Shown here: positions 1 through 10,508 of the stretch, piece by piece
Position numbering within the stretch: position 1 is the stretch's first letter
Layout of the letters: each line of letters begins with the position of its first letter
Assembly (NCBI RefSeq): GCF_018141005.1
Contig: NZ_CP046582.1
Location: 2,170,001-2,234,000 of the forward strand
Direction: 5' to 3'
DNA from: Erwinia sp. E602
Lineage (GTDB): Bacteria; Pseudomonadota; Gammaproteobacteria; Enterobacterales; Enterobacteriaceae
DNA length: 64,000 nucleotides
Notes under the pieces: model-generated
Told to the model about the DNA's origin: nothing
What the model saw: the letters and a program-made list of their open reading frames with translations, nothing else
Database searches by the model: none
Position numbers and translations under genes: made by a program

Positions 1-903
1 GGCAGCCAGCTGCAGCCGGGTGATAACATCATCATCACCGAGATGGAGCATCACGCCAATATCGTACCCTGGCAGATGGTTGCCAGCCGCACCGGTGCGG
101 AAGTGCGCTTTATCCCGCTGACCGCCAACGGTGAGCTCGACGTGGCGCAACTGCCTGACCTGATCGACAGCCGCACCCGCCTGCTGGCGGTGACCCAGGT
201 GTCGAACGTGCTGGGCACTGAGAACCCGGTTAAGGCGCTGGTTGCCCAGGCGCGCGCGGCCGGTATCGTGACGCTGGTCGACGGTGCGCAGGCGGTGATG
301 CACCACCAGGTGGACGTGCAGGATCTGGACTGTGATTTCTATGCCTTCTCCGGCCATAAAATCTATGGTCCGACCGGTATCGGCATCCTCTACGGCCGTA
401 AAGCGCTGCTGGACCAGATGCCGCCGTGGGAAGGGGGCGGAGCGATGATCGCCACCGTCAGCCTGACCGATGGCTCCACCTGGGCCGCCGCGCCGTGGCG
501 CTTCGAGGCAGGCACGCCAAACACCGGCGCGATTATCGGCCTGGGTGCGGCGCTGAACTACGTCAGCGAGCTGGGGCTGGAGGCTATCGCTCACCACGAG
601 CAGGCGCTGATGCGCTATGCGCTGGATAAGCTGGCGACGGTGCCGGACCTGGTCATTTATGGCCCGCAGCAGCGCGCCGGGGTGATTGCCTTTAATCTGG
701 GCAAACACCACGCCTTCGACGTCGGCAGTTTCCTCGATCAGTACGGTATCGCCATCCGTACCGGTCACCACTGCGCGATGCCGCTGATGAAGCACTACGC
801 GGTACCGGCCATGTGCCGCGCGTCGCTGGTGCTCTACAATACCGAAGAAGAGGTGGATCGCCTGGTTGCCGGGCTGATCCGCATCCATCGTCTGCTGGGC
901 TGA
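1..903 (+). CDS. sufS: Cysteine desulfurase SufS (5' end outside window)
   Basis: The frame is open from base 1, so this is the C-terminal ~300 residues of an approximately 406-residue protein. SufS takes sulfur from L-cysteine as an enzyme-bound persulfide and passes it to SufE for Fe-S cluster assembly on SufBCD in the cytosol. The PLP-binding lysine lies in [12 protein letters not shown] (about base 351), and the catalytic cysteine is in the conserved [10 protein letters not shown] near the C-terminus (about base 772). It belongs to the class V aminotransferase fold, group II desulfurases. sufE follows 112 bp downstream, as in the sufABCDSE operon, so the other suf genes should lie to the left of the window. 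Confidence 0.96.
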   Translation, partial: GSQLQPGDNIIITEMEHHANIVPWQMVASRTGAEVRFIPLTANGELDVAQLPDLIDSRTRLLAVTQVSNVLGTENPVKALVAQARAAGIVTLVDGAQAVMHHQVDVQDLDCDFYAFSGHKIYGPTGIGILYGRKALLDQMPPWEGGGAMIATVSLTDGSTWAAAPWRFEAGTPNTGAIIGLGAALNYVSELGLEAIAHHEQALMRYALDKLATVPDLVIYGPQQRAGVIAFNLGKHHAFDVGSFLDQYGIAIRTGHHCAMPLMKHYAVPAMCRASLVLYNTEEEVDRLVAGLIRIHRLLG

Positions 904-962
904 ACGATCGCCGCGCGATCGTCAATGATAACACCGACAGGGGCGGGGGAAACCCCGCCCCT
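904..962. repeat. Two perfect hairpins between sufS and sufE
   Basis: Two adjacent perfect inverted repeats fill the gap after sufS. The first is ACGATCGC/GCGATCGT with a 3-nt loop (904-922). The second has a 10-bp all-G+C-type stem with a GAAA tetraloop (939-962). Neither is followed by a T-run, so they look like intercistronic mRNA stabilisers or attenuating stems, not a full terminator. This is inferred from structure only. Confidence 0.6.
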
Positions 963-1015
963 GATCTATACGGCCCCGGATCGTTTGCACTGTCGTTAAG
1001 TTAAGTGAGGAAGTA

Positions 1016-1438
1016 ATGGCCACGTTGCCAGAGAAAGAGAAACTGGTGCGCAACTTCAATCGTTGCGCTAATCAGGAAGAGAAGTACCTGTACATTATCG
1101 AACTGGGTGGCCGCCTGCCCGCTGCTTCTGAGACGCTGCATCAGCAGGCAAACCTGATCCCGGGTTGCCAAAGCCAGGTGTGGATCGTGATGGATACCGA
1201 TGAGAGCGGCGTGGTCAGCCTGCAGGGCGACAGCGACGCGGCGCTGGTTAAAGGGCTGCTGGCCATCGTGTTTGCTATCTACCAGCAGATGACGCCTCAT
1301 CAGATCCTCGACTTCGACGTGCGCCCGTGGTTCGCCGACCTGTCGCTGACCCAGCAGCTGACGCCTTCCCGTTCCCAGGGGCTGGAAGCGATGATCCGTG
1401 CCATCCGTCAGAAAGCGCTGAATCTCGCCCCGCGCTGA
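1016..1438 (+). CDS. sufE: Cysteine desulfuration protein SufE
   Basis: A 140-residue cytosolic sulfur acceptor that takes persulfide sulfur from SufS and hands it to the SufBCD scaffold. The acceptor cysteine sits in [10 protein letters not shown] (residue 51), as in E. coli SufE, and the length fits the family. The start ATG is preceded by GTTAAGTGAGGAAGTA, a good ribosome-binding region. It is the last gene of the suf operon, with ldtE 70 bp further on. No odd features are seen. The close relative CsdE is less likely because of the sufS neighbour. Confidence 0.96.
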   Translation: MATLPEKEKLVRNFNRCANQEEKYLYIIELGGRLPAASETLHQQANLIPGCQSQVWIVMDTDESGVVSLQGDSDAALVKGLLAIVFAIYQQMTPHQILDFDVRPWFADLSLTQQLTPSRSQGLEAMIRAIRQKALNLAPR

Positions 1439-1508
1439 TTTGCTACACTTCCCGGTAGAGGCCCCGCTGGGTTACAGTGGGGTGTTAAAATCTAACCGGG
1501 AAAACCGC

Positions 1509-2537
1509 ATGAAACCTCTGTTTCGATTCGCTTTTATCGCCTCGCTGCTCGCCGGCGCGCAGGCTGCCAGCGCCACCGAATATCCGTTACCGCCTGAGAA
1601 CAGCCGCCTGATCGGCGAAAACAGCACTTATCTGGTGCCGAACGACGGCCAGCCGCTGGAAGCGGTGGCGAAAAAATACCAGATTGGCCTGCTGGGCATG
1701 CTGGAAGCCAACCCGGGCACCGACCCGTGGCTGCCGAAGGCCGGCAGCGAGCTGACCATCCCCACCCAGATGCTGCTGCCGGATACTAAACGGGAAGGCA
1801 TCGTGGTCAACGTGGCCGAGCTGCGCCTCTACTACTATCCGAAGGGCGAAGACAAAGTGATCGTCTACCCGATCGGCATCGGCCAGCAGGGCGCCAATAC
1901 GCCGGCGATGGTCACCGCGATCAGCCAGAAAATCCCTAACCCAACCTGGACCCCCACGCCGAATATCCGTAAGCGCTATGCGGCCAAAGGCGAGATCCTG
2001 CCGGTTACCGTACCCGCCGGGCCGGAAAACCCGATGGGGCTGTTTGCATTGCGCCTGGCTTACGGCAAAGGTCACTACCTGATCCACGGCACCAACGCCG
2101 ATTTTGGCATCGGCATGCGCGTCAGCTCCGGCTGCATCCGCCTGCGTCCGGACGACATCGAAGCGCTGTTCAACAGCGTGCCCGCGGGGACCCGCGTGCA
2201 GGTGATCAATCAGCCGGTGAAGTATGCCGTCGAGCCGGACGGTAAGCGCTGGCTGGAGGTGCATCAGCCGCTGTCGCACAGCGAAAAGGATGACCCGCAA
2301 ACCATGCCGATCGCTCTTAGCCCAGCGGCGAAGAAGTTTGTACACAGCGAGGCGAGTGACGGTGCAATGATTGAAGCGGCAATGGCGCGACGTTCGGGGA
2401 TGCCGGTGCTGGTGAGTGAGGGTGTCGCTGCCGGAACCGCAACACAACCTGCTGTGGCTCTTCAGACGAACTCTGCGAGGTTATCGGCGCAACCTGCTGG
2501 GATTACTCAGGTGCAGGGAACAGCGGCGCAAAACTGA
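1509..2537 (+). CDS. ldtE: Periplasmic L,D-transpeptidase LdtE (YnhG)
   Basis: A 342-residue exported enzyme that forms 3-3 (meso-DAP to meso-DAP) cross-links in peptidoglycan. The ATG at 1509 begins a typical signal peptide (MKPLFRFAFIASLLAGAQ, cleavage near ASA). A LysM-like segment follows at residues ~40-85. The YkuD catalytic domain spans ~95-235 and carries the HGTNADFGIG and SSGCIRLRP motifs with the nucleophilic cysteine. An in-frame TTG at 1440 lies upstream, but the signal peptide and homology favour 1509. The last ~60 residues are low-complexity (Ala/Gln/Thr-rich) and are probably variable. The downstream neighbour lpp is convergent, as in E. coli. Confidence 0.93.
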   Translation: MKPLFRFAFIASLLAGAQAASATEYPLPPENSRLIGENSTYLVPNDGQPLEAVAKKYQIGLLGMLEANPGTDPWLPKAGSELTIPTQMLLPDTKREGIVVNVAELRLYYYPKGEDKVIVYPIGIGQQGANTPAMVTAISQKIPNPTWTPTPNIRKRYAAKGEILPVTVPAGPENPMGLFALRLAYGKGHYLIHGTNADFGIGMRVSSGCIRLRPDDIEALFNSVPAGTRVQVINQPVKYAVEPDGKRWLEVHQPLSHSEKDDPQTMPIALSPAAKKFVHSEASDGAMIEAAMARRSGMPVLVSEGVAAGTATQPAVALQTNSARLSAQPAGITQVQGTAAQN

Positions 2538-2592
2538 TTACAGAGCTTTTCAGCGGGGGCGGGCAATGCTGCGCAAACCTGCTGAAAAAAGA

Positions 2593-2630
2593 ACAAAAAA
2601 AATGGCGCACAGTGTGCGCCATTTTCAAAA
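2593..2630 (-). terminator. Rho-independent terminator of lpp
   Basis: Inverted repeat AATGGCGCAC-AGT-GTGCGCCATT (2601-2623). On the minus strand it is followed by a run of T residues (the A-rich stretch 2593-2600 on the plus strand). It lies directly after the lpp stop and may also stop ldtE transcripts. Confidence 0.9.
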
Positions 2631-2639
2631 CCAGTACTC

Positions 2640-2960
<321 letters not shown>

Positions 2961-3126
2961 ATGAGAACGTGCTGAAAGTTGCTCGTTCGCTCAAAGAAGC
3001 ATCTGCTTTGGTGTTTTATAAAAAAAATGAAGCGAAAACAGGCAATTTTAATCGGACAGCTCTGAGTTTTTCAGGTGATTGAATCGTTAATTTCGATTGG
3101 AAATTTTGTGAAAGCAGGTTAATCAG

Positions 3127-3162
3127 GACACAAAAAAAGCGCCACTCAGGGCGCTTTATTAA
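3127..3162 (-). terminator. Terminator of pykF
   Basis: On the minus strand, AAAGCGCC-CTGAGT-GGCGCTTTTTTT lies just after the pykF stop codon: an 8-bp stem followed by a T-run, a classic intrinsic terminator. Confidence 0.88.
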
Positions 3163-3180
3163 ACAGATAGTGATTTTGTA

Positions 3181-4593
3181 TTACAAAACGTGTACCGATG
3201 AGGTGTTGGTGGTACCGCTTGGCACCAGCGCACCGGATACCATCACTACCACTTCACCTTTCTGCGCATAGCCGCTGTTCAGCGCCGCTTCTTTGCCCAG
3301 GCGATAGAAATCGTCGGTAGAGGCGATCTCACTGACCACGGTGGCGATAACGCCTTTGGTCAGCAGCAGCTGACGGGCGGTCTGCTCGTTGGTGGTCAGC
3401 GCCAGGATGGTGGCGTTCGGGAAGTACTTACGCACCGACTTAGCAGATTTACCGCCTTCGGTGGCTACCACGATCAGCGGCGATTCCAGCTTCTCAGCGG
3501 TCTCAACGGCGCTGCGGCAGACGGCTTCAGTGATACGCATTTTGCGCAGGTCAGCCTGCGTATCAATGCGGCTCTTCATCACGCGGTCGGTACGCTCGCA
3601 GATGGTTGCCATGATGGTCACGGACTCCAGCGGATATTTACCCTTGGCGCTTTCACCCGACAGCATCACCGCATCGGTACCGTCCAGGATGGCGTTCGCT
3701 ACGTCACCGGCTTCTGCGCGGGTAGGGCGCGGGTTCTTGATCATCGAGTCCAGCATCTGGGTGGCGGTGATCACCACTTTACGCGCGTGGTTACACTTCT
3801 TGATCATCATCTTCTGCGCGAAGATCACTTCTTCTACCGGGATTTCCACGCCGAGATCGCCACGGGCGACCATGATGCCGTCAGAAGCTTCGAGGATCTC
3901 GTCGAAGTTGTTCAGGCCTTCCTGGTTTTCGATCTTGGAGATGATCTGGATGTGCTCGCCGCCGTGTGCTTTCAGGTGTGCGCGGATCTCTTCCACGTCA
4001 GAACGCTTACGGATAAAGGAGGCGGCAACAAAGTCGACGCCCTGCTCGCAGCCGAAGATCAGGTCGCGTTTGTCTTTTTCCGCCAGCGCAGGCAGCTGGA
4101 TTGAGACGCCCGGCAGGTTAACGCCTTTGTTCTCGCCCAGGTCACCGTTGTTCAGCACCTTACAGACCACGGTGGTATCGGTGATAGCAGTCACTTCCAT
4201 GCCGATCAGGCCGTCATCCACCAGCACGGTGTTGCCGACTTTCAGGTCAGCGGTGAAACCGGTGTAGGTTACCGCAACCCGCTCGTTATTACCCACGACC
4301 GACTGGTCGGTGGTAAAGGTGAAGATCTGGCCAGCTTTCAGCGAGGCATCAACGCCGCCTTCCAGCTTCATGGTACGGATTTCCGGGCCTTTGGTATCCA
4401 GCAGGATCGCCGCCTGATGGCTGGTTTTCGCCATTACGTTGCGCAGGTTGGTGATGCGCTGGCCGTGTTCGGCATAGTCGCCGTGGGAGAAGTTCAGACG
4501 CATAACGTTCATGCCGGCATCCAGCAGGTTGGTCAGCATCTCTTCAGATTCGGTTTTCGGGCCGATAGTACAAACGATTTTGGTCTTTTTCAT
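3181..4593 (-). CDS. pykF: Pyruvate kinase I (fructose-1,6-bisphosphate-activated type)
   Basis: A 470-residue cytosolic glycolytic enzyme that converts phosphoenolpyruvate and ADP to pyruvate and ATP. The start [16 protein letters not shown], the substrate/Mg segment MRLNFSHGD, and the catalytic-lysine and Mg region [18 protein letters not shown] ... [12 protein letters not shown] are all present. The length equals E. coli PykF and differs from the ~480-residue PykA. A long leader with a Cra-like operator precedes it, which fits control by the fructose repressor. Nothing is unusual. Confidence 0.97.
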   Translation of the reverse strand: MKKTKIVCTIGPKTESEEMLTNLLDAGMNVMRLNFSHGDYAEHGQRITNLRNVMAKTSHQAAILLDTKGPEIRTMKLEGGVDASLKAGQIFTFTTDQSVVGNNERVAVTYTGFTADLKVGNTVLVDDGLIGMEVTAITDTTVVCKVLNNGDLGENKGVNLPGVSIQLPALAEKDKRDLIFGCEQGVDFVAASFIRKRSDVEEIRAHLKAHGGEHIQIISKIENQEGLNNFDEILEASDGIMVARGDLGVEIPVEEVIFAQKMMIKKCNHARKVVITATQMLDSMIKNPRPTRAEAGDVANAILDGTDAVMLSGESAKGKYPLESVTIMATICERTDRVMKSRIDTQADLRKMRITEAVCRSAVETAEKLESPLIVVATEGGKSAKSVRKYFPNATILALTTNEQTARQLLLTKGVIATVVSEIASTDDFYRLGKEAALNSGYAQKGEVVVMVSGALVPSGTTNTSSVHVL

Positions 4594-4795
4594 GACGGTT
4601 ATCTATTAAGTTGTGATGGATGATAAAAATGACTTCCGCCGGTAACACCAGCGAAAGAGGAATTGGGGGCCGGGCGCGTGATTTGCGTTAGTAACGGGTT
4701 CAGGGCGTAGAGAAAAGGTTGAGGCGTGGTTTTGGCGCAGGCGCAGCAGAGAGTTGCGCAACAGGTGTTAGTGTTATATTGATGATCTGCCATAC

Positions 4796-4811
4796 GCTGA
4801 AACCATTCAAG
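4796..4811 (-). promoter_or_regulatory. Probable Cra (FruR) operator of pykF
   Basis: GCTGAAACCATTCAAG closely matches the Cra consensus (TGAAACGATTCA). It lies ~17-30 bases downstream of the predicted -10, where binding would repress pykF. pykF is a known Cra target in E. coli; the assignment here is by pattern. Confidence 0.65.
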
Positions 4812-4827
4812 TGAAACAACGCTGCGT

Positions 4828-4856
4828 ATTATAGTCGCTAAGTGTGCGAAAACCAA
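4828..4856 (-). promoter_or_regulatory. Predicted sigma-70 promoter of pykF
   Basis: On the minus strand: TTGGTT, a 17-base spacer, then a perfect TATAAT. It lies ~235 bp upstream of the pykF start, giving a long leader. The leader (4594-4827) holds no convincing gene. Confidence 0.6.
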
Positions 4857-4949
4857 TTAAAAAGCGTCAGCTTTGTAACGTTTTTAAAACAAGTTGGTTT
4901 TGTTGCGCAAACGAGCTGGTATTAATAATCAGGGAGAAGGGGAGCGATA

Positions 4950-5026
4950 TGGTGCGTTCTAGAGGACTCGAACCTCCGACCCCCACCATGTCAAGGTGGT
5001 GCTCTAACCAACTGAGCTAAGAACGC
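4950..5026 (-). tRNA. tRNA-Val (anticodon GAC), copy 1
   Basis: A 77-nt cloverleaf on the minus strand: acceptor GCGTTCT, D-arm AGCTCAGTTGGTTAGAGC, anticodon stem CCACC with loop TTGACAT (GAC), T-loop GTTCGAG and an encoded CCA end. The acceptor and T-stem pairs differ from the next two copies, with both sides of each helix changed together, so pairing is kept. It corresponds to the valV/valW locus of E. coli. Confidence 0.97.
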
Positions 5027-5051
5027 AGTACTGATGTTGCTGCAGATAATC

Positions 5052-5128
5052 TGGTGCGTCCGAGTGGACTCGAACCACCGACCCCCACCATGTCAAGGTG
5101 GTGCTCTAACCAACTGAGCTACGGACGC
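5052..5128 (-). tRNA. tRNA-Val (anticodon GAC), copy 2
   Basis: A 77-nt cloverleaf on the minus strand with acceptor GCGTCCG, the same GAC anticodon arm and an encoded CCA. Mature sequence is identical by eye to copy 3. The three genes are closely spaced and probably come from one transcript. Confidence 0.97.
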
Positions 5129-5167
5129 ATCGTTTATCTTTTGCTTCACTTTCTGTCTGCAGAAAGC

Positions 5168-5244
5168 TGGTGCGTCCGAGTGGACTCGAACCACCGACCC
5201 CCACCATGTCAAGGTGGTGCTCTAACCAACTGAGCTACGGACGC
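5168..5244 (-). tRNA. tRNA-Val (anticodon GAC), copy 3
   Basis: A 77-nt cloverleaf with GCGTCCG acceptor, GAC anticodon and encoded CCA. It is the promoter-proximal gene of the cluster. The gap to the mdtK stop (5245-5391) shows no gene. Confidence 0.97.
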
Positions 5245-5391
5245 ACTGTGCTGTCTGGGTGACAGCGGGGACGAATATTAACGACACCCCGCACGGCTGG
5301 CAAGGAGAAAAAATCAATTTTGCCTCTGATTGCTGCGCATCTGTGCGAAGCGCAGCAATTTTAAGCATTTGTCACCAAAAAAGCCGCAAAA

Positions 5392-6765
5392 TTAACGTGC
5401 TGCACGCGCGAGGATTTGCGCGGGCGGCTGTTTCTGCAGACGACGCATGCGCCAGATCATCATCACCGCCGCCGAGGTCAGGCCGAGAATAAAGCCGGTC
5501 CAGAAGCCTGCCGGCCCCATCGGCGGCACCAGCCAGCCGGTCATCGCCAGGATGTAGCCGCTCGGCAGGCCCACCACCCAGTAGGCGACAAAAGTAATAA
5601 AGAAGATCGCCCGGGTATCCTTGTAACCGCGCAGAATGCCGCTGCCAATCACCTGCACCGAATCGGAGAACTGGTACAGCGCGGCCAGCAGCATCAGGGA
5701 GGCGGCCAGCGTTACCACCTGCGGGTTGTCGGTATAGAGCTGCGCGATCTGTTCGCGGAACACCACCGTGAACAGCGCGGTAAGGCAGGCCATGCAGATG
5801 CCGACGCCCTGCGCGGTCCAGGCCGCCACGCGCGCCTCTTCGGTCTGCCCCTGGCCAAGGCGGAAACCGACCCGAATGGTGGTGGCCACCCCCAGCGACA
5901 GCGGCAGCACGAACATCAGCGAGCTGAAGTTGAGGGCTATCTGGTGACCGGCGACCTGCACGATACCCATCGGCGAGACCAGCAGCGCCACCACGGCAAA
6001 CAGCGTTACTTCAAAGAACAGCGCCAGCGCCACCGGCAAGCCAAGGCCTACCAGCCGCTTAAGCACCTTCCAGTCCGGCGGGCTGAAGCGGGTCGGCAAG
6101 CGGATATCACGCATTGAACCGGCCCGGCTGACCCACAGCTTCATCACGATAAACATCACCCAGTAGACCGACGCGGTTGCCACGCCGCAGCCCACGCCGC
6201 CCAGCGCCGGCATACCAAAGTGGCCGTAAATAAACACGTAGTTCACCGGAATATTGACCAGCAGCCCGAGGAAGCCCATTACCATGCCCGGCTTGGTTTT
6301 CGCCAGTCCCTCGCACTGATTACGCGCAACCTGGAAAAACAGATAACCCGGCGCGCCCCACAGCAGCGCGTGCAGGTAGCCAATCGCCTTCTCGGCCAGC
6401 AGCGGATCGACGTTGTGCATCGCGCCGATCGCGTAGCCTGAGTGATAAAGAACCACCATAATCAGTAGCGCAACCAGCCCGGCCAGCCAGTAGGCCTGAC
6501 GCACCTGGTGTGCAATACGGTCGCGGCGGCCTGCACCGTTCATCTGCGCCACCACCGGTGTCAGCGCCAGCACCAGGCCGTGACCAAACAGAATGGCGGG
6601 TAACCAGATCGAGGTTCCCACGGCGACGGCGGCCATATCCGTGGCGCTTACGGCGCCGGCCATCACGGTATCAACAAAGCCCATTGACGTTTGCGCAACC
6701 TGCGCAAGGATCACCGGGATCGCCAGAGTCAGTAACTGACGCGCCTCTGTAAAGTACTTCTGCAC
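5392..6765 (-). CDS. mdtK: Multidrug efflux pump MdtK (NorM/MATE family)
   Basis: An inner-membrane MATE transporter of about 457 residues with 12 predicted membrane segments, expected to export cationic drugs in exchange for Na+ or H+. The segment [21 protein letters not shown] and the internal [19 protein letters not shown] are hallmark MdtK sequence. A GTG at 6765 ([12 protein letters not shown]...) aligns with the E. coli N-terminus. An in-frame ATG 42 bases upstream would add 14 residues with no family counterpart, so I prefer the GTG. The tRNA-Val cluster and ribE neighbours match E. coli. Confidence 0.93.
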   Translation of the reverse strand: MQKYFTEARQLLTLAIPVILAQVAQTSMGFVDTVMAGAVSATDMAAVAVGTSIWLPAILFGHGLVLALTPVVAQMNGAGRRDRIAHQVRQAYWLAGLVALLIMVVLYHSGYAIGAMHNVDPLLAEKAIGYLHALLWGAPGYLFFQVARNQCEGLAKTKPGMVMGFLGLLVNIPVNYVFIYGHFGMPALGGVGCGVATASVYWVMFIVMKLWVSRAGSMRDIRLPTRFSPPDWKVLKRLVGLGLPVALALFFEVTLFAVVALLVSPMGIVQVAGHQIALNFSSLMFVLPLSLGVATTIRVGFRLGQGQTEEARVAAWTAQGVGICMACLTALFTVVFREQIAQLYTDNPQVVTLAASLMLLAALYQFSDSVQVIGSGILRGYKDTRAIFFITFVAYWVVGLPSGYILAMTGWLVPPMGPAGFWTGFILGLTSAAVMMIWRMRRLQKQPPAQILARAAR

Positions 6766-7018
6766 GAAAACACCTTTATCGTTAGAGTAAGTCTTGAATA
6801 ACTGCACGTAGGGAAAAACGGCTGGAGGAAACAGACGACTCCATTTCCACAGTAATAGTAGAGCAGGTGGTCTAGTTTAATGTTCGATGGCAAAATAGCC
6901 AGTCTTCTGTAATAAAATTAGCCCGTTAAGTCACGCTTATTCCGCAGGAGGATTTGGCTTTACCGGTCAGACAGGGCAAACTAGGGCCAGCGAAAACACA
7001 CTGACAGAGGCAAGCGCT

Positions 7019-7684
7019 ATGTTTACCGGTATTGTGCAGGGCACCGCAGAGGTGCTGGCAATTGAAGAGAAGCCAAATTTCCGTACTCACGTAATCAAAA
7101 TGCCTGAGGCGTTGTTACCCGGCATCGAACTGGGCGCATCGGTTTCGCACAACGGCTGCTGCCTGACGGTGACGGAAGTGGACGGCGACCGGGTCAGCTT
7201 CGATCTGATTAAAGAGACCCTGCGCATCACCAACCTCGGCGATCTGGAGGCGGGCGACACGGTTAACGTGGAGCGGGCGGCGAAGTTCAGCGATGAGATC
7301 GGTGGGCATCTGATGTCCGGTCATATTATGACCACCGCGGAGATCAGCAAAATCATCACCTCGGAGAACAATCGCGAGATCTGGTTCAAACCGCAGGACG
7401 CCAGCCAGATGAAGTATATTCTGCACAAAGGCTTTATTGGTATCGACGGCATCAGCCTGACGGTAGGTGAAGTGACCCGCACTAAGTTCTGCGTGCACCT
7501 GATCCCCGAAACGCTGGCGCGCACCACGTTGGGTGCCAAACGTCTCGGGCACCGCGTAAATATTGAAATTGACCCGCATACCCAGGCGATCGTTGAAACC
7601 GTTGAGCGGGTGCTGGCCCAGCGTGAAGCCGTGCTGGCGGCAGCGGCAGCTGAAGCTCTGCTGCGTCAGCCAGAGCAGGACTAA
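7019..7684 (+). CDS. ribE: Riboflavin synthase
   Basis: 221 residues. It dismutates two 6,7-dimethyl-8-ribityllumazines to riboflavin plus the pyrimidinedione. The protein begins with the diagnostic MFTGIVQG and consists of two similar lumazine-binding halves (~1-97 and ~98-200), the second starting [13 protein letters not shown]. In E. coli this gene is also called ribC. The C-terminal ~15 residues are Ala-rich and slightly longer than in E. coli. It is divergent from mdtK; no FMN riboswitch is visible in the 210-bp gap, as expected for this gene in enterobacteria. Confidence 0.97.
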   Translation: MFTGIVQGTAEVLAIEEKPNFRTHVIKMPEALLPGIELGASVSHNGCCLTVTEVDGDRVSFDLIKETLRITNLGDLEAGDTVNVERAAKFSDEIGGHLMSGHIMTTAEISKIITSENNREIWFKPQDASQMKYILHKGFIGIDGISLTVGEVTRTKFCVHLIPETLARTTLGAKRLGHRVNIEIDPHTQAIVETVERVLAQREAVLAAAAAEALLRQPEQD

Positions 7685-7691
7685 TATCAAA

Positions 7692-7713
7692 CAGGCGACC
7701 CGCAGGTCGCCTG
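7692..7713. terminator. Hairpin between convergent ribE and cfa
   Basis: Perfect 9-bp stem CAGGCGACC-CGCA-GGTCGCCTG between the two convergent genes. There is only a weak T-tract, so termination strength is uncertain. Confidence 0.65.
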
Positions 7714-7720
7714 ATTTCCG

Positions 7721-8869
7721 CTAGCGCGCAACCCGCAGGCCGCCTTCGGCACCGCGGGTAAACACGACCTGCCACAGCTGAATATCCCGTGCGCGAAACG
7801 CCCCGGCGCAGACGTTGAGGTAGTAGGTGAACATGCGTTTAAAGCGTTCATCATAGTTGCCGGCCAGCTGTGGCCAGGCGGTGAGGAAGCGCTGATACCA
7901 TGCCATCAGCGTCAGATCGTAGTCCGCCCCGATATTGTGCCAGTCTTCAACAATGAAATGCGGCTCGCTGACGTCGGCAATATGGCGCACCGAGGGCAGG
8001 CAGCCGTTGGGGAAGATATACTTGTTGATCCAGGGATCGACGTCGCTGTTGGTTTTATTCGCGCCGATGGTGTGCAGCAGGAAAATGCCGTCGGGCTTTA
8101 AATTACGATCCACCACCTTAAAGTAGGTGGCGTAATTTTTGGGCCCAACGTGTTCAAACATGCCCACCGAAACGATGCGGTCAAACTGCCGGTCAAGGTC
8201 GCGATAGTCCTGCAGCAGAATGGTCACATCCAGCCCGTCACAGCGCTGCTGCGCCATCTTTTGCTGCTCGGCGGAGATGGTCACGCCGTAAACGCTGACC
8301 CCGTAGTGGCGCGCCGCAAACTCGGCCAGCCCGCCCCAGCCGCAGCCAATATCCAGCAGCGACATGCCGGGAGCCAGCTGCAGCTTCTCACAGATCATTC
8401 TGAGCTTGGCTTCCTGCGCCTGTTCCAGCGTGGTGGCCTCTTTCCAGTAGCCGCATGAGTACTGCATATAAGGGTCAAGCATCAGTGAGAACAGATCGTT
8501 GCCGAGATCGTAATGCTCCTTGCCGACGATCCACGCGCGTTTGCGCGACTGCAGGTTGGTGAGGCGGGCCACCAGCACCCGCAGGGTGTCTTTAAAACGG
8601 TGAGGGATCTGCTGGTCAATATGCGCCTGCAGAATACGCTGGATAAACTGGTCGATACGTTCACACTGCCACCAGCCGTCCATATAGCTCTCGCCCAGCC
8701 CCAGTGAGCCTTCCTGCAGCACGCGCTTAAAAAACCCGGGGTGGCTGACCTGAATATCCCAAGGCCGCGAACCGTTAATGGCCACGTCCGCCTGGCTTAA
8801 CATCTCATGAACGATGCGATACCACGGATTATCTTCAAGAATCGTTTCTTCAATACACGATGAACTCAT
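7721..8869 (-). CDS. cfa: Cyclopropane-fatty-acyl-phospholipid synthase
   Basis: 382 residues. It transfers a methylene from S-adenosylmethionine to double bonds of membrane phospholipid acyl chains, hardening membranes in stationary phase and acid stress. The N-terminal lipid-binding segment carries FFKRVLQEGSLGLGESYMDG. The catalytic domain carries LDIGCGWGG (SAM binding) and GMFEHVGPKNY. The start MSSSCIEE at 8869 has a good GGAGAAG site; a longer in-frame reading to 8944 has no family support. The gene is convergent with ribE as in E. coli. Confidence 0.97.
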   Translation of the reverse strand: MSSSCIEETILEDNPWYRIVHEMLSQADVAINGSRPWDIQVSHPGFFKRVLQEGSLGLGESYMDGWWQCERIDQFIQRILQAHIDQQIPHRFKDTLRVLVARLTNLQSRKRAWIVGKEHYDLGNDLFSLMLDPYMQYSCGYWKEATTLEQAQEAKLRMICEKLQLAPGMSLLDIGCGWGGLAEFAARHYGVSVYGVTISAEQQKMAQQRCDGLDVTILLQDYRDLDRQFDRIVSVGMFEHVGPKNYATYFKVVDRNLKPDGIFLLHTIGANKTNSDVDPWINKYIFPNGCLPSVRHIADVSEPHFIVEDWHNIGADYDLTLMAWYQRFLTAWPQLAGNYDERFKRMFTYYLNVCAGAFRARDIQLWQVVFTRGAEGGLRVAR

Positions 8870-9055
8870 AGCTTCTCCATCACCCTGTGACTGAAACCTC
8901 AGAAAAAGGATAGTCAATTTCTGCAAGTTTGTGAGAGAAGTCACGGCAGATTGCCGTGGCTTGAAATCCGACGTTTAAAGAGGATTGATGCAATGCTGCG
9001 AGGCCGTAACGCGTGCTGCGTCGGAAACACCATGACGACCTTGTCAGGTTGTAAT

Positions 9056-9084
9056 GCCGGTCTTTTAACGGCTAAAAGACCGGC
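9056..9084. terminator. Long perfect hairpin in the cfa-punC gap
   Basis: 11-bp perfect stem GCCGGTCTTTT / AAAAGACCGGC with a 7-nt loop, ~110 bp past the punC stop. It has no T-run on the minus strand outside the stem, so it could be a weak terminator or an mRNA-end stabiliser. The rest of 8870-9195 holds the cfa promoter region and no gene that I can see. Confidence 0.5.
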
Positions 9085-9195
9085 TTGCTAAGCGGTTAAT
9101 AAAAGGCTGTTTTATCGTTTTTTGGCGAGTATATGCTCACCCGTGAAAATATTCAATGGCTTATCTTTAGCCTGCGAATCAATCGCATTCCGCGT

Positions 9196-10395
9196 TTACT
9201 GCTGCTCCTGCTGCGCCAGCAGCCGGGCCTGTTTCGCGGCTTTGAACTGTAGCAGATAGCCGAGAACCGCCAGTAAAATGGTCAGCAACATCACCTGCGC
9301 CGTGGTATGTAACGCGGCGTCAATGCCGGCAGAGACGGCGAGGCTGGCGGCAAAGCACAGGCCCAGCTGCAGCATGTTCTGCAGCGCGGCGGCCTTACCG
9401 GTGGCCTGCGGGAACGGCAGCAGCGCGTTAGAAACCACGATCGGATAGATCGCGCCGTTGGCCATCGCCATGCCGCAGAACGGCACCATCAGCGCCACCA
9501 GCGAGGGCTGCGCTTCGCGGGCCACCAGCCACAGCGCAAATATGCTGATGCTGTAAAACAGCAGCAGCCACGGCAGCAGCTGGCGGCCGCTCAGGTGATT
9601 AAGCAGTGCGCGGCAGCCAAAACCGCCCACCAGGAAGGCGATGGTCTGCGGCACGTAGCTGAGGCCAATATCCGCCGGCGACAGGCCGAGGGCACCGAGA
9701 ATAAACGGCGAGCCGGTCAGCCAGGCGAAAAAGCTGGCCGAACAGGCGGCGTAGATCGCCACGTTACCGCTGTAGACCGGCGACTTCATTAAGGTCAGAA
9801 AACCGGTGGCCGGGCCGGCCGCCTCAGTGGTGGCGGCGGGGCGCGCGCGCGGTGACTTCAGCAGCAGCGTCATCAGGATCAGCAGCAGGGTAATCACCAG
9901 CAGGGCGATAAAAATCGCCCGCCAGGAGAGCGCCGACAGCAGCCAGGCGCCAAGCAGCGGAGCCAGCGCCGGCGACAGCGCTACCAGCGGCATAATGGTG
10001 GCGAACACCCGGTTGGCTTTTGCGCCCTGATAGCGGTCCACCACCAGCGCCTGCCAGCTGACCGCGGCGGCGCAGACGCCGACCGCCTGCACAAAGCGGC
10101 AGACCAGCAGGGCGGTGGCGGAGTGCACCCACAGCATCGCCAGGCAGCCGACGGCGAACAGGCTCAGCCCCATCAGCAGCACCGGCTTACGCCCGATGCG
10201 GTCCGAGAGTGGCCCCCAGATCAGCTGCGCGCAGGCAAAGCCGGCGAGGAAGATGCTCAGGCTGGCGCTGATGCCGCTGGCGCTGCTCTGCAGATCCTGC
10301 TGCATCACGCCGAAGGCCGGCAGGTACATATCGGTGGCGAGGAAACCCAGCATGCTCAGCAGCGCCAGGTAGATCATAAATCCGAAAGATTGCAT
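9196..10395 (-). CDS. punC: MFS purine-nucleoside/drug transporter PunC (YdhC)
   Basis: About 399 residues with 12 predicted membrane segments, DHA1 (Bcr/CflA) subfamily of the major facilitator superfamily. Motif A ([16 protein letters not shown]) lies between segments 2 and 3. E. coli YdhC has been renamed PunC for purine-nucleoside uptake under control of the adjacent LysR regulator PunR. Here the gene is divergent from a PunR-like gene with a ~110-bp shared promoter region, supporting that pairing. The start at 10395 ([13 protein letters not shown]) fits homology; an upstream in-frame ATG would add 28 residues. Confidence 0.88.
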   Translation of the reverse strand: MQSFGFMIYLALLSMLGFLATDMYLPAFGVMQQDLQSSASGISASLSIFLAGFACAQLIWGPLSDRIGRKPVLLMGLSLFAVGCLAMLWVHSATALLVCRFVQAVGVCAAAVSWQALVVDRYQGAKANRVFATIMPLVALSPALAPLLGAWLLSALSWRAIFIALLVITLLLILMTLLLKSPRARPAATTEAAGPATGFLTLMKSPVYSGNVAIYAACSASFFAWLTGSPFILGALGLSPADIGLSYVPQTIAFLVGGFGCRALLNHLSGRQLLPWLLLFYSISIFALWLVAREAQPSLVALMVPFCGMAMANGAIYPIVVSNALLPFPQATGKAAALQNMLQLGLCFAASLAVSAGIDAALHTTAQVMLLTILLAVLGYLLQFKAAKQARLLAQQEQQ

Positions 10396-10508
10396 GTGAA
10401 GGTGCTCTTTGATGAGTTTTTTTTCGGCTGGCAGTGTAAAGGGACGGCTAACGGCTTGTGAAATGGTATTATTCGCCACCTGATGTGAAAAAAATTGAAG
10501 GGAAGGCT

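Noticed and set aside
1587..2447. 286-codon minus-strand frame opposite ldtE
   Set aside because: Antisense to a well-supported gene with signal peptide and catalytic motif.
6808..7018. FMN riboswitch upstream of ribE
   Set aside because: No conserved RFN-type sequence blocks are visible; enterobacterial ribE is not normally under this riboswitch.
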